NCBI GenBank assembly: GCA_029255685.2
Contig: CM055320.2
Span: 47,775,910-47,839,909, forward strand
DNA length: 64,000 bases
Direction of reading: 5' to 3'
From: Silene conica
Taxonomy: Eukaryota > Streptophyta > Magnoliopsida > Caryophyllales > Caryophyllaceae
In this document: one piece after another, positions 45,001 to 56,313 of the stretch
Layout of the letters: each line of letters begins with the position of its first letter
Numbering within the stretch: the stretch's first letter is position 1
Notes under the pieces: model-generated
Database searches by the model: none
Told to the model about the DNA's origin: nothing
The model's input: the letters and a program-made list of their open reading frames with translations, nothing else
Made by a program: the position numbers and the translations under genes

Positions 45001-45346
45001 TTTTCCATCTAAGAGGAAGAACAAGCTTATGCCTCGCGCGGATGGACCGTTCAAGGTTCTTGAATGCTATGGATCAAATGCCTATAAAGTCGAATTACCA
45101 AGTGAGTATGGGGGTGTAAGTGCCACATTCAATGTGGGTGATTTATCTCCTTATCTAGATGACACAGACTTGGAGGCCAATTCTCAAAAAGGGGGAGAGA
45201 ATGATGCGGAACCATCGTTAATTCAATCCCAAGAAATATTATTAAACAAAGATATGAGTCATATTAATCAAAGCTACAAGATAGGATCAACTTCCGTTCT
45301 TAGGATTGCTTGGGAAGGGATTGAAACCCTTGGGGCGTGCGAGTAG
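42005..45346 (+). CDS. pol: B2 Pol polyprotein (protease-RT-RNase H-integrase)
   Basis: 1113 aa from the first in-frame ATG after the primer site; open back to 41909. Domain order matches B1: protease IIDSGSCTN, RT with LDLRSGYHQ and YLDDIL, RNase H ECDASG, integrase zinc finger and DDE, SH3-like tail, then a C-terminal tail encoded across the polypurine tract (45186-45201) and 145 bp of 3' LTR. Unlike B1 it keeps Arg in the MCIDSRAVNN motif (42872-42874) and in FMRLMNE, so by sequence it is the better candidate for an active enzyme. Gag is missing, with only about 55 bp of leader between primer site and ATG. Confidence 0.95.
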   Translation: MVLRNLHIEADEGIHDQRERIFRTKCKIKNKVCTMIIDSGSCTNLLSKEAVEKLQLPKIDKKHPYKLYWLDGEEGINVNQQVLVPFKIGPYEDEVWCDIVPMSASHILLGRPWQFDRKVIHNGRTNVYSVPKGKTIFDLQPWVPKKRSEPKKDIEEMIIEGKEVEEAITNGEPTFMMVVRDVGGRESGEEEGRREVRSLLEEFKDVFPEELPDGLPPLRGIEHQIDLIPGAALPNKPAYRCNPEEAKELQRQVQELMDRGYVQESLSPCAVPALLVPKKEGTWRMCIDSRAVNNITIKYRFPIPRLDDMLDELAGSKVFSKLDLRSGYHQMRVREGDEWKTAFKTKQGLYEWLVMPFGLCNAPSSFMRLMNEVLRPFLNKFVVVYLDDILVYSQSKEEHNTHLRAVFEMLRKQKLYGKLEKCTFMVASVVFLGYIVGERGVSMDPSKVEAIQAWPIPKTTTEVRSFHGLASFYRRFIQGFSSIMAPITELTKKGEFVWTSHAQKAFEEIKKKLCSNPVLALPDFSKLFEVECDASGVGIGAVLVQEKRPIAYFSEKLNGARLNYSTYDKEFYAIVRALDHWAHYLRPRPFILHSDHEALKHIHGQQKLNPRHAKWVEFLQSFTFSSKYKTGSSNIVADALSRRHSLLVELDARILGFEHIKELYKEDPDFSKEFLNPEGLYTTQDGYLFKGNRLCIPKGSMRELLVREAHGGAIAGHFGIQKTNEMLGEHFYWPKMSKDVQDIISKCVICQRSKSTFNKGLYTPLPVPVQPWNEVSMDFILGLPRTQRGKDSIMVVVDRFSKMAHFIPGHKTDDATKVADLYYREVVRLHGIPLTIVSDRDVKFLSYFWKTLWRLVGTKLLFSTSHHPQTDGQTEVTNRTLGSLLRGLVSKSTKDWDIKLAHAEFAYNRTPSATTGRAPFEIVYGVNPYLPIDLVPIPKKEVISFEAKERQATFMRMCEQVRAQIEKANAKYKEKANKHRRQPVFKEGDLVWLHLRKERFPSKRKNKLMPRADGPFKVLECYGSNAYKVELPSEYGGVSATFNVGDLSPYLDDTDLEANSQKGGENDAEPSLIQSQEILLNKDMSHINQSYKIGSTSVLRIAWEGIETLGACE

Positions 45347-46230
45347 AGGAGGCACGAAACCCTAGATTAATTAGGGTTTGTGTTTTATTCTTTTTGTTAT
45401 TTTAATTAATTTGTTATTTAATTAATTAAGTTTGTTACTAGTTTGTTACAACTAGGTTGTTAAAGTTGTTACAAGGTGGTTACAAAATTAGTTATTAGTT
45501 AGTTATGAATTTGTTATTAAGTTGTTAGGGTTTGTTACTACAACTTAATCTTTTATTTGTTATTTTATCTTTTAGATTAAATAAGGATTATCTTTAATCC
45601 ATAGGATAGGAATAGAAACCCTAGGAAGAGTAGTAGTACACGGTTTGGCCGAGCACTTGGGGACCGTGTAGGGTTCTTGTTCTTTCCTATTTCGATTCTG
45701 GTTTGTGACGGATGACCTTACTATAAATAGGCATCCTTAGTTGTTTGTTTTATTCATCTTATTATCAAATTATAAACAAAACCTTTTGTTAAGTTTTACT
45801 TACAAATCTAAAGTATCTGTGTGAGCTTTAAAACCCGAAGTATCTGTGTGAGCTTCAAAATAATTGAGAGGGTATCTGTGTGAGCTTGATCAATTATCCT
45901 ATCCATCGACAATCATAAATCATTCATCAAATCGTTTCACAAATCTTTCAAGTATTAAGTGCTGTGCCTTATTACGTCATCAACAATCTTTATTCAAGAA
46001 GATCAAGAAACACCAAGATTCACCACCACCGTTGACCACCGTCCACGGCGAGCCACGTCACCACCACCGGCCGTTCGTCCGTCCACCATTCATTCATTAT
46101 TCTTCGTTCTTGGTTATTTTTCGTTCTTTATTCGTTCAAGATTGTATTATTTTATTAGTATTTTTATTCCGCTGCAACATCCGTATTTTTGTTGATTATC
46201 TTTATTGATTATCACCCCAAATACGCATCA
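45202..46230 (+). repeat. B2 3' LTR
   Basis: 1029 bp; contains the last codons of pol. Preceded by the polypurine tract AAAAAGGGGGAGAGAA (45186-45201) and followed by TSD agtaa. Confidence 0.96.
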
Positions 46231-47709
46231 AGTAATGTGGTGGCGGATGCATTGTCAAGGAGGTATACGTTGTTGTCTACATTGGGAGTGAAGCGATTAG
46301 GGTTCGAAACCCTAAAGTATTATTATGAAGGGTACGGTGACTTTGGCGAAGTGTTCCGAGGGTGCAAGGAGGGTATCGTGACCATTGGTGAGTTTATGAT
46401 GCAAGATGGGTTCCTCTTTAAGGGTAATTGTTTGTGTGTTCCGAAACATCCTATTCGGGAGTTATTAGTACGTGAGTCTCATGGAAGAGGGTTGGCCGGA
46501 CACTTTGGCATTCAAAAGACATTGGAGGTGTTACGGGAGCATTTCTTTTGGCCCAAGATATTAGGGGATGTAACAAGGGTGGTTGGGAAGTGTGTAACAT
46601 GCCATATAGCCAAAAGCAAATTCAAACCGGGCGAGTATACCCCTTTGCCGATTCCGAGTAGGCCATGGGAGGACGTGTCGATGGATTTTATTGTGGCCTT
46701 ACCGCGTACTCTAAGAGGGAAAGATTAAATTATGGTTGTGGTGGATAGGTTTTCAAAGATGGCGCATTTTGTGGCTTGTCATAAGACGGATGATGATATT
46801 AACGTGGCTGATCTTTATTATCGCGAGATAGTACGTTTACATGGGATACCAAGAACCATTGTGTCGGATAGGGATTCAAAATTCTTAAGCTATTTTTGGA
46901 ATACCTTATGGAGGAAGGTAGGGACTAAGTTGTTGTTTAGTACTTCTCATCATCCTCAAACGGATGGGCAAACGGAGGTTACTAATCGGACTTTGGGATC
47001 AATTTTAAGAGGATTGGTGAGCAAGACACAAAAGGATTGGGATATCAAATTGGCTCATGCGGAATTCGCTTACAATAGGTCTCCAACGTTTGCTACAAAG
47101 CACTCACCTTTCGAGATAGTCTATGGGGTTAATCCTTATTTACACTTAGATCTACTTCCATTGCCTAAGGATGAGTTGGTTCACAAGGATGCGGAGTCCA
47201 AACTCAAGTCTATGATGAAATTACATGAGCAAGTGCGAGCAAGGATTGAAACCGTGAATGAAGCTTACAAAACAAAGTCGAATAAACATCGTAAGCCACG
47301 CTTCTTCGAACCGGGGGATCTAGTTTGAGTGCATCTAAGGAAGGAGCGGTTTCCGGGGAAGAGGAAAAACAAACTAATGCGTCGTGCGGAGGGTCCATAT
47401 AAGATTATTGGGCGGGTCAACGATAATGCTTATCAAGTAGAATTGTCGGGTGACTGTGGAGTACACGCTACATTCAATGTCGGGGATCTTTCTAAATATT
47501 TGGATGATGACGGTCTCGCAGAATTGAGGACAATTCCTTTTAAAGGAGGAGGGGATGATCCAGATATGGATAGCATTGAGGAGGAGATCACGTTGGGAGG
47601 CTCGGTGGCCGGAGGCACGGTGGTCGGTGGCATGGAGGTGGCCGGAGGTACGGTGGTCGCGGGGAAAGCTTGGTGCACGACTTGCTTGGTCGTAGGGTTT
47701 GTGTTGTGA
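46231..47709 (+). pseudogene. pol: A2 pol pseudogene, part 2 (integrase and C-terminus)
   Basis: Continues part 1 after B2. Integrase zinc finger (ESHGRGLAGHFG … CVTCHIAK), then MDFI, SDRD and QTDGQTEV with the DDE residues. Breaks: TAA at 46726-46728 where A1 reads GCA, and TGA at 47326-47328 in place of Trp, shared with A1 (5988-5990). The tail reads through the polypurine tract (47542-47555) into the 3' LTR and stops at 47707-47709; a one-base loss in the LTR repeat changes the last frame compared with A1. Confidence 0.87.
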
Positions 47710-48465
47710 GCATAACTAATTTAGGTGTGGTTACAAGTTACTTATGAGTTGGTTATAGTTGGTAGGAGAGTTTGTTAGTTTGTTACAAGGTAGTTACAAG
47801 TTTGTTTTTATCTTGTTAGTATGTTATCTTAGGGTTATTAGGGTTAGTTATTTAATTCTTTTAATTCCTAAGATAGAGTTTATTTAATAAGGATTATTTT
47901 AATCCATTAGATTAAGTTTAGGACTTCTAATCTCATTAGGGTTTCGAGATTAGAGGCGTGTGGTTGTGCTTTGGGACGTGTGACCTTTAGTATAAATAGG
48001 CACATTGTTCTTCTTGTTTTTCATTAAAGTATTCAATCAATAAAAATTTACAAGTTTTCTTTTTAAGGCATTCTTAAAGAAATCTCAAGGACTCATCGAG
48101 TGTTGATCTGAACCGTTAATATTTGTCGCGTTTCAAGTATTAGCAAGAATTACAAACTATAGGTCTAGGGAGTAATTCACCATTGTTTGAACTATAGGTC
48201 TAGGGCAAACAAATATCCTTCTACATTGGAGATTCACCTCAAGACCGTCACAACTACAATAACAACCATCATCACCACCACCACGACGGACGCCACCACC
48301 ATCGACATCATCACCGACCACCATCACCATCCATTGTTCATTATTTTTCAAGATTGTTTCAAGATCGTTCCATACTTTGCCTATTTTATTAATTCATTCA
48401 AGATTGTTCTCAAGATTTCCAAGAAAGCTTCCGCAGACGATTTCTTTGCTCAAGAATTCGTATCA
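47556..48465 (+). repeat. A2 3' LTR
   Basis: About 910 bp, pairing with 37957-38868. TATA box at 47991-47998. Followed by TSD atacc (48466-48470). Confidence 0.93.
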
Positions 48466-48470
48466 ATACC

Positions 48471-49535
48471 CTTATTATTTTTGAGGTTAGATGTTTACGA
48501 GATAACTAATGTGAATTGCTTATGAGTGCTCATTTGAGTTGAATATTAGTAATTGTTATTCTATTTTGAGAGTTAACGTTTTCTATTGAGGAGACTATTA
48601 TTTTGTTTGTGAGATGGGATGAGTTGTAAGTTGGGTAATTTTTTTTTTTTCTCTATATTTGGTAAGCTTGAGTTATGTATAATGATTCTGTTTTAGGTTC
48701 GTCTGGTATAGCGTACAATTTCTTGTTTTATGAACTGTGGAATTTGTAAGTATACATACAAGCATGTCAATGAAATTGGTTAAGGTATGTACATTGCCAT
48801 GTTATTTAGCTGATGGGATAAAGTTTGATGAGATAGAGTTTACTCATGGGTTTAGGACGAAGACCATGATTGATTTTTTATTGAGATTGAGACTACACTT
48901 CAGTGTTTTATCGAGTTGTCGTATTCCTTGACCTTGTCTCGTGGGTGAGTAGCTTAGAGTGTTACTCTCTAAGTGTTGAGCAGTTCCTTTAATGGAATAT
49001 CTGATAATATTGATATTATAATTGAGATGAGAATTGGTTACTGGTGTTAAGTTATGAGTTATTAGGCCGTTGTGCCATATTGTGTTTTCGGTCGAGTGTG
49101 GCATTGGTTGTTGAGTTATATTCTGAGTTTGAAATCGCTATTGAGATAGTAGTAGTGCCTTGCGGTTTTATCAACCAATTCACTCACCCCTTGTCGCTGG
49201 TCTTGGGTCCGACGATGAGAGCAAGATACTTGGTCACTTGACGTAAGAGTTCATGAGATAGAGTAATGAGTAATACGGAGTATGAGCTAGAACTTTTATG
49301 ATGAGGTTACGGGGATGTAACCATATTTTTTTTTAAGGATGATAGGATTGTAAAATCTTAATGATCTATGATATGGCTAGTTGTTATGACATGGCTAATA
49401 GGTATGTCGTGATTATTTGGATATAATTGATAACCCTGCTACTTATGTTATGCTCTATATCGTGGTTGTTGAAGTGTCATGTGTTTCTGTTGCATGTCAA
49501 ACTTTGGGGACAAAGTTTTCTTAAGGGGGATGGAA
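48471..49535 (+). mobile_element. Element F, second copy: internal region, right part
   Basis: Matches 7135-8197. Non-coding. Ends with the PPT hairpin (49499-49518) and polypurine tract (49523-49535). Confidence 0.8.
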
Positions 49536-50468
49536 TGTAAAATTTCACGTTTCTTAAGTGTTACTTTATTGTTCATGCTTGCAACGTCTTTCTTTACCGT
49601 TATAGGGTGGTAAACTTCGGGACGAAGTTCATTTTAAGGGGGGAAGATTGTAATACCCTGTATTCCATTTTAATATTTATTATTTATATTGACGTGTATT
49701 CGATAATTAATTTATCGAATAAGGTTTATTTTTATATTTTTTTATATCTTATGAGTAATGTGTCGAATAAGCGTATTAGTTAATTTTAAGTTGCGACTTA
49801 TAAACGGGAACCAGTGTTTTATGTTCTCGGGATGCGTGATGGGTTTGGGCTTACGTTTAATGGTTGATGGGTGATATTAGTTGTATAAACATCAAAGGAT
49901 GAGAACAACAACAAAACCCTAATACTACCTATCGACATTCTACCCAACTTTTTCATCCATCGACAAATCTCACAAAACTCAAAACCCTAATTCCCCTTCA
50001 CTCGCTGCCTCTATTTCTGCCTCCTTCCATCAACAAAGCTTGCCCTACTGTGGCCATGAGAAGAACAAGGGAGAAGGAAAAAAACGAGTAAGGAACCCAT
50101 CACCATTTCATCACCACCATCGTTTTCTTCAAGCGTTGTGCGGTAGAAAACTAGTAAGTGTTTACAACCTTTTTATCACTTTGTCGATTAGAGTCGTGTT
50201 GTCGAGAGTAATCCATGTTCTATGTATATCACGTTTATCGTTTTTAGACCTTAATAGGACCACCATAACTGTTATGTCGAGGGCCTTGAAACACGACAGT
50301 AGAATGCATTTTGACGATACTCTGTTTCTGCGTGAGTTTTCTATCTCGTTAACGATTGCGTAATTAATTGTGTTTGGGTGTAATTCTGGTCGTGGGTTAT
50401 GGGTAAAGGTGGTAGAAGAGCTACAGGTTGTCGTGGGTCGTTTAAAGGGGGTGTTCGTTGGTCGGGGC
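49536..50468 (+). mobile_element. Element F: second LTR, left part, cut by G1
   Basis: Starts TGTAAAATTTCACG and matches 8198-9080 plus 14413 onward. The site where B1 sits in the first LTR is empty here (gaaga at about 50416-50420). PPT-like module at about 49612-49648. Interrupted by G1 at 50469; the rest lies beyond the window. Confidence 0.82.
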
Positions 50469-51453
50469 TGTGGGGAATAAAGCATGTATTCGCCCTAAAC
50501 TTGAAGGATTATAATGATATTTACAGTTGTGAATATTGTCATATGATAAATAAAACATGAAAAAGAATACAACCTTGGGTCCTTGCTTGAATAGGCCTAA
50601 GAACAGGAATTAAAGTAAATTCCCTCCTATAACTTGCACCCAACACTTGGTTTGAGATATGCCGCGTGTGCTAGAAAATACTCTCCAATTGCCTTGCAAT
50701 ATAGGGAGAGCTATTGAGGTTTTAGATGTGAGATCTGTGTTTTGGGAGAAGAATGCTCTCAAAACCCTAATTGTAAGAATTATGATTCAACAGTTACTGA
50801 CAAAAGGAGAAAGACTCTCCTTATATAGCATATGGGGTTCGGCCGAATTGGGCTTGGGTAAGGGTGGGCTTTCTCCACTCTTATTCCTTTGCGTGATTCG
50901 ACCCAATTTGCTAAATATTATTTGCGGGATTTTTATTATAAATCGCATACGTGTTATCAGATATTAATGCAGTCGACGTATTAATAACGGTCTGATCAAA
51001 TTACGATATTGTATAATTACCCAAATTAATATAACTGTTTATATTAATACGCGAATACAATATTTAATTAAATATAACCGTTTATATTTAATTTACGAAT
51101 TAATCATGTAATCCATTTTAGCTAAAATTATTTAATCCGTATTAAATAATTATCTCAACATCTTATTGACTATTTAATAGTTAATACCTCTGACTAACTG
51201 TTTTGTCATACCCGGCATAAATGTGACTGTATTTTCATACCTTCACATCTCTCAAACGTGTCCTATAGGTGTGACGTATAGGGACCAGTTGATCACCGCC
51301 ATCCGTATGACAATAACGTCAAACTTATCTAGCAAGCCAACCGTTATTGATAAACGTGGATCAACTGATAATAATACTGAAGTATGCCCTTGTGATCCTT
51401 GAAGAGATTTAATAAGTCATTGTACTTAATTGTCAAGGACACCAGCCCCAACA
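50469..51453 (-). repeat. G1 3' LTR
   Basis: 985 bp; on the minus strand it begins TGTTGGGGCTGG and ends TTATTCCCCACA. A TATATAA sits on the minus strand at about 50821-50827; the matching place in the 5' LTR (about 58477) reads CTACATAA, so the promoter copy that would drive G1 may be damaged. Confidence 0.9.
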
Positions 51454-52315
51454 ATCTCCCACTTGTTCGTACAAGGATATGTGCAATGACGTTATCCCAC
51501 TACATGTGGAGGCCACAAGCTCCAACAAACTCCCACTTGTCCGTACAAGTGTAGGTGCGATAACCGATTCTCATATCCTTTTAAAATTTCCCCCACTCAA
51601 TGTAAGACAATTTGCAAATCCGCATTCGCAAAGGTCGTATCTCACAAGCGATCTGTATCAAGAGTGGTTTCCCCGACTAGAGAGTAACTTAACTGATAAA
51701 ACGAATCTGTATTCGAGCATGGCCATGCATTTCAGTTACTACTCCTCGAGTGGCCCTGAGAAATGATAAAATCCTGATAAGGGTTTGGATATTTCCCTCA
51801 ACTCGAATCCTTTCGATATCGCGCAGCATGAAATAACCCAGAAAAAATCCTCTTGGCCCCTGTTACGATGACCGTGGGAAAGAAACCAAAGTTACCCAAA
51901 ATCTGCCTTAATCTCAAGAGACAGTTGAAAGTCAAAAGACTCGATTCTAAGGAACACTATGGAGGTCCTATCCACGACCTGGCACCCAATGTTATAAAAC
52001 ATTTAGGACTCCATAACGTTGTCACGGGGTGTCCTACGAGATATCCGTATAACTCGCCTTTGTGATTGGTCAGTCATCCGCGTGACTTATGGCTCGTTGA
52101 ACCCACCATCAACCAACGTCACAAAATGATTACCTGAGTTATCAGCTCAAGTGGGTAATCAAGGACTAAAACGATGTAATGTAATTCAGTTCACTTTGTG
52201 GTGTTCAAAATTGGCGTACAATTCCACATGAAAAACAAAACATTATATATCATAACAATGAGGTTGAATAGAGTACACGAGAAAATGAATTATTGCATGA
52301 ATTCATAAAAGAGTA
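51454..52315 (-). other. G1 3' untranslated region with two PPT-like sites
   Basis: On the minus strand CAAGTGGGAGAT directly precedes the LTR (51454-51465), and a second copy ACAAGTGGGAGTTT lies about 75 bp further in (51527-51540). G2 has both too. The rest is non-coding and closely matches 59586-60447. Confidence 0.75.
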
Positions 52316-55300
52316 CTACAACTTAGGAACACATCTAATTCCCATGGAATGAATGTGCCCTTCATGCTTATCACGTGGTAATGCTTTAGTGAGAGGATCA
52401 GCTATGTTGTCATCCGTAGTGATCTTATCAATGAAAATCTCCTTTTGCTCCACGTAATCTCTGATTAGATGAGCTTTCCGTTGTACATGCCTAGCCTTGT
52501 TGCTAGACTTATGCTCCTTAGCTTGGAAGATGGCACCTTTATTATCACAATAAACGGTGATTGGGTCATTCGAACTAGAAACTACTGATAGTGCTTGTAA
52601 GAATTGACGCATCCATATTGCTTCCTTAGCTGCTTCTGAGGCGGCATAGTACTCGGACTCAGTCGTAGAATCTGCTGTAACACTCTGTTTAGAACTTTTC
52701 CAGCTGACAGCAGCGCCATTAAGAGTAAAAGCGAATCCAGACTGAGATTTCGAGTCATCTCGATCCGTTTGGAAGCTAGCATCTGCGTAACCCGTGGCGC
52801 AGAGCGTTGAGTCGCCTCCATAAGTCAATCCCCAATCTTTAGTCCTCCGTAGGTACTTAAGAATGTTTTTCACGGCCATCCAGTGTTGTTCACCTGGATG
52901 AGCTTGGAATCGACTAGTCATACTCAATGTATATGCAACGTCTGGACGTGTGCATATCATGGCATACATGATCGATCCTATTGCCGAAGCATAAGGAATC
53001 CGACTCATACGCTCTTTCTCTTCCAATGTCTTAGCTTCTTGAGTTTTGCTCAAGTGAAGCCCAGTAGTCATAGGAAGGAACCCTTTCTTATCTATGTAAG
53101 ACTCCTCACTGAGACACAACATCCGTCGTGATCTATCCCTGTAGATACGGATGCCCAAAATTCTTTGTGCCTCTCCCAGATCTTTCATCTGGAAATGGTT
53201 TTTCAACCATGTTTTAACCGAAGAAAGGAGAGGTATGTCATTCCCAATCAAGAGTATGTCATCGACATACAGTACTAGGAAGACAATCTTGCTCCCACTC
53301 GACTTGATATAGAGACATGGTTCATCGACTGATCGAACGAACCCATTCTCTTTTATCACTTGGTCGAAGCGATGATTCCAACTCCACGATGCTTGCTTAA
53401 GTCCATAGATGGAACGCTTAAGCTTGCAACCTTTCTTAGGATGTTCTGGATCAATAAAACCCTCGGGTTGTACCATGTGCAACTCTTCCTCCAAATAACC
53501 GTTTAAGAAGGCGGTTTTAACGTCTATTTGCCATATTTCATAGTCATGAAATGCGGCTATCGCTAAGATAATCCGAATGGAACGTAGCATGACTACGGGT
53601 GCAAAGATCTCATCGTAGTGCAAGCCTGACACTTGGGTGAAACCTTTAGCAACTAGTCTTGCCTTATGGATATCTTGTTTACCTTCCACGACATGCTTTA
53701 TTTTGTAAAGCCATTTGCATTGAAGGGGGCGTACCTTTGCAGGTAGGTCCACAAGATCCCACACGTTGTTCTCATACATGGAGTCCATCTCGGATTGCAT
53801 GGCTTCTAGCAATAGCTTTGAGTCAGAACTGGTCATGGCACCTTTATAGGTTGAGGGTTCATTACCCTCTAGGAGTAAGACGTCATCCATATCATGTTCC
53901 TCGACCATACCAATGTATCTGTCCGGAGGAATGAAGACTCTTCCCGACCTCCTAGGTTCCTCAGGAATATCTACCGCAGCCTCGGTTGAAGGAACTGTTT
54001 CCTCCAATGGTTGCTCGGTAGTTGGTTCTTGAACCTCCGATAAATCGAAGGTTCTATTACTCGACTTGTTCTCGAGAAATTCTTTCTCTAAGAACGTTGC
54101 ACTAGCCGCAACAAAAACACGTTGTTCGGTGGCGAGTAGAAGTAATGACCAAAAGTTCCCTTTGGATAGCCTATAAAGTATGTCTTGACCAATCGCGGGC
54201 CGAGCTTATCCTCGTGTCTCCACTTGACATAAGCCTCGCAGCCCCAAACCCGAATAAAGGACAAGTTAGGGACCGTTCCCTTCCATAATTCGTATGGGGA
54301 CTTATCAACAGCTTTAGACGGACTTCGGTTAAGTATTAGAGCGGCCGACAAAAGAGCATAGCCCCACAATGAATCAGGCACAACGGTGTGACTCATCATG
54401 GATCGAACCATATCAAGTAAAGTTCGATTTCTCCGTTCGGACACACCATTTAATTGTGGTGTTCCAGGTGGACTCAACTGTAGCATGATGCCACAGTCTT
54501 TAAGGTGTTGCTCAAATTCGTGTGAAAGATACTCACCACGACGATCAGAACATAGTGCTTTAATCTTTCTTCCCAGCTGGTTTTGTACCCGATTCTGGTA
54601 TTCTTTCAACTTGTTAAAGGATTCACTTTTATGTTTCATAAAGTAGACATGGCCATATCTACTCAAATCATCTGTGAAAGTGATGAAATACCTATAGCCT
54701 TCTCGTGCGTTGATCGACATAGGCCCACACACATCTGTATGTATGAGTCCTAATAGGTCGGCAGCGCGCATTCCAACACCTTTGAAGGAAATACGAGTCA
54801 TTTTACCGATGAGACATGATTCACACGTGCCATACGATTCGAAATCAAAGGCCGAGATAGCTCCATTCTGTATGAGCTGTTTTACGCGTTTCTCATTTAT
54901 GTGTCCCATACGACAATGCCATAGGTAAGTTTAAGCTTTGTCACCTACCTTTAATCTCTTATTATTCACATGTAATATTTCAGTGGTTTGATCTAAAACA
55001 TAAATTCCATTCATGGAAACTGCCTTGCCATAAATCATATTGTGTAATGAGAAAATACAACTGTTATTTTCTATTACAAATGAAAAACCAAGTTTGTCAA
55101 GCGCAGAAACTGAAATAATGTTTTTGGACAAACAAGGAACATAATAACAGTTATATAAAGATAACTCGAATCCACTTGGAAGCTGGATCACGTATGTTCC
55201 CCTCGAGACTGCAGCAACACGTGCTCCATTCCCGACACGCAGGTCAACCTCACCCTTGATGAGGGGTTCTTGGTTTCGGTGGCCTTGCACATGATTACAT

Positions 55301-56313
55301 AGATGAGAACCACAACCAGTATCTAGTACCCAAGTTCCGTAACTTGCATGGTTAATCTCAATCATGTGAATAAAAGAAGAAGAAGACATACCAACAGGAG
55401 TAACGCGGCCTGCCTTAATGTCCTCGCGATACACGGGGCATGAGCGCCTCCAATGCCCAGTCTTGTGGCAATGGTGACATTCCATGCTTGTATCCTTGCT
55501 CTTTATCTTGCCCTGTGAGTTGCTCGACTCACCTGGCCCACTCTTAGTAAATCCTGGTTTCTTGAACCTGGGCTTGCCTACTGTTAGGTCGCCCTAAGCT
55601 TTAGCTTTACCCTTACCCTTACCCTTACTGGAGATCATGAGAACATCTTGCTTCACGCTCCCACTTAATTTCAGATCCTTCTCGGTCTGTACGAGAAGGG
55701 AGTGGAGCTCATGAGGAGTCTTCTTCATGTCTTTCATGTAATAGTTGGCCCTGAAGAGGGCGAACCCATCATGAAGCGAATGAAGCATTCGATCAACGAT
55801 TATGTTCTCACTGATCTTGCAGTTAAGGGCCTCCAGTTTTTCGATATTCTCAATCATGTGAAGAATATGTGGGCTAACAGCTTGGCCCTTCTGGAGTTTC
55901 GCCTGAAAGAAGCGACAGGTATGCTCATAAGAAACGATCCTCGGAGCCTTTGAGAATTCGTTAGTGAGCGTGGTGAAAATCTTGTTTGCACCATGGGCTA
56001 TGAAGCGTCTTTACAAATTGGATTCCATTGCATAGATGAGTACGTTCTTTATCGCACACGCTTCCATGACGAAGTCGCTATGAGCGCGAACTTCGTTAGC
56101 TCTAGCTCCAGTTCCTGGGTGTGCCGGAATGGGCTCAGTTAAGTACTTAAGCTTTCCGTCAGCAATGGCAGCATTCCGTAGTGCTGCCTCCCAGTCAGAG
56201 AAGTTTGACCCATCATTCTTCAGTCTAGTAGACTGATTCATGGGGTCCATGAAGGCTTTTAGCCAGGATTCACGTGCTAGCTTGGCACTTGGCATTGGGT
56301 CTTCACCAGCCAT
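52316..56313 (-). pseudogene. G1 gag-pol pseudogene (Ty1/copia)
   Basis: Order on the minus strand: Gag start (56313), Gag with a CCHC knuckle (CHHCHKTGHWRRSC, about 55480), protease DTGCGSHL (about 55330), integrase HHCC and DDE region (54909-54130), RT with LYVDDILLIG (about 53255), RNase H with ADASF and CDNKG. Breaks: stops at 56011-56013, 55594-55596 and 54931-54933, all in the Gag frame; at the last two G2 reads CAG and CAA, and at the first the frame implies CAA. There is also a one-base deletion near 54130 that shifts RT out of frame, and a 33-bp in-frame deletion in RT near 53088. Arg is replaced in the integrase SDRGGEY motif context (SDRRGEY). No single product is possible. Confidence 0.92.

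Larger units (their letters stand above)
40906..46230 (+). mobile_element. Element B2: young Ty3/gypsy, open pol, no gag
   Basis: 5325 bp with 1029-bp LTRs and TSD agtaa (40901-40905 and 46231-46235). Joining the flanks gives the continuous integrase-side sequence also seen in A1 around 4890, so the insertion is exact. The two LTRs differ by at least one base that I noticed (TTACTTG near 41140 versus TTACTAG near 45437) and share a one-T deletion relative to B1. Internal layout is as in B1. Confidence 0.96.
37957..48465 (+). mobile_element. Element A2: degraded Ty3/gypsy, split by B2
   Basis: TSD atacc on both sides (37952-37956 and 48466-48470). LTRs 37957-38868 and 47556-48465. B2 with one TSD copy (40906-46235) interrupts it between RNase H and integrase. 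Same position and flanks as A1, so it is the duplicated copy of the same insertion. It keeps the 366 bp that A1 lost. Confidence 0.93.
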
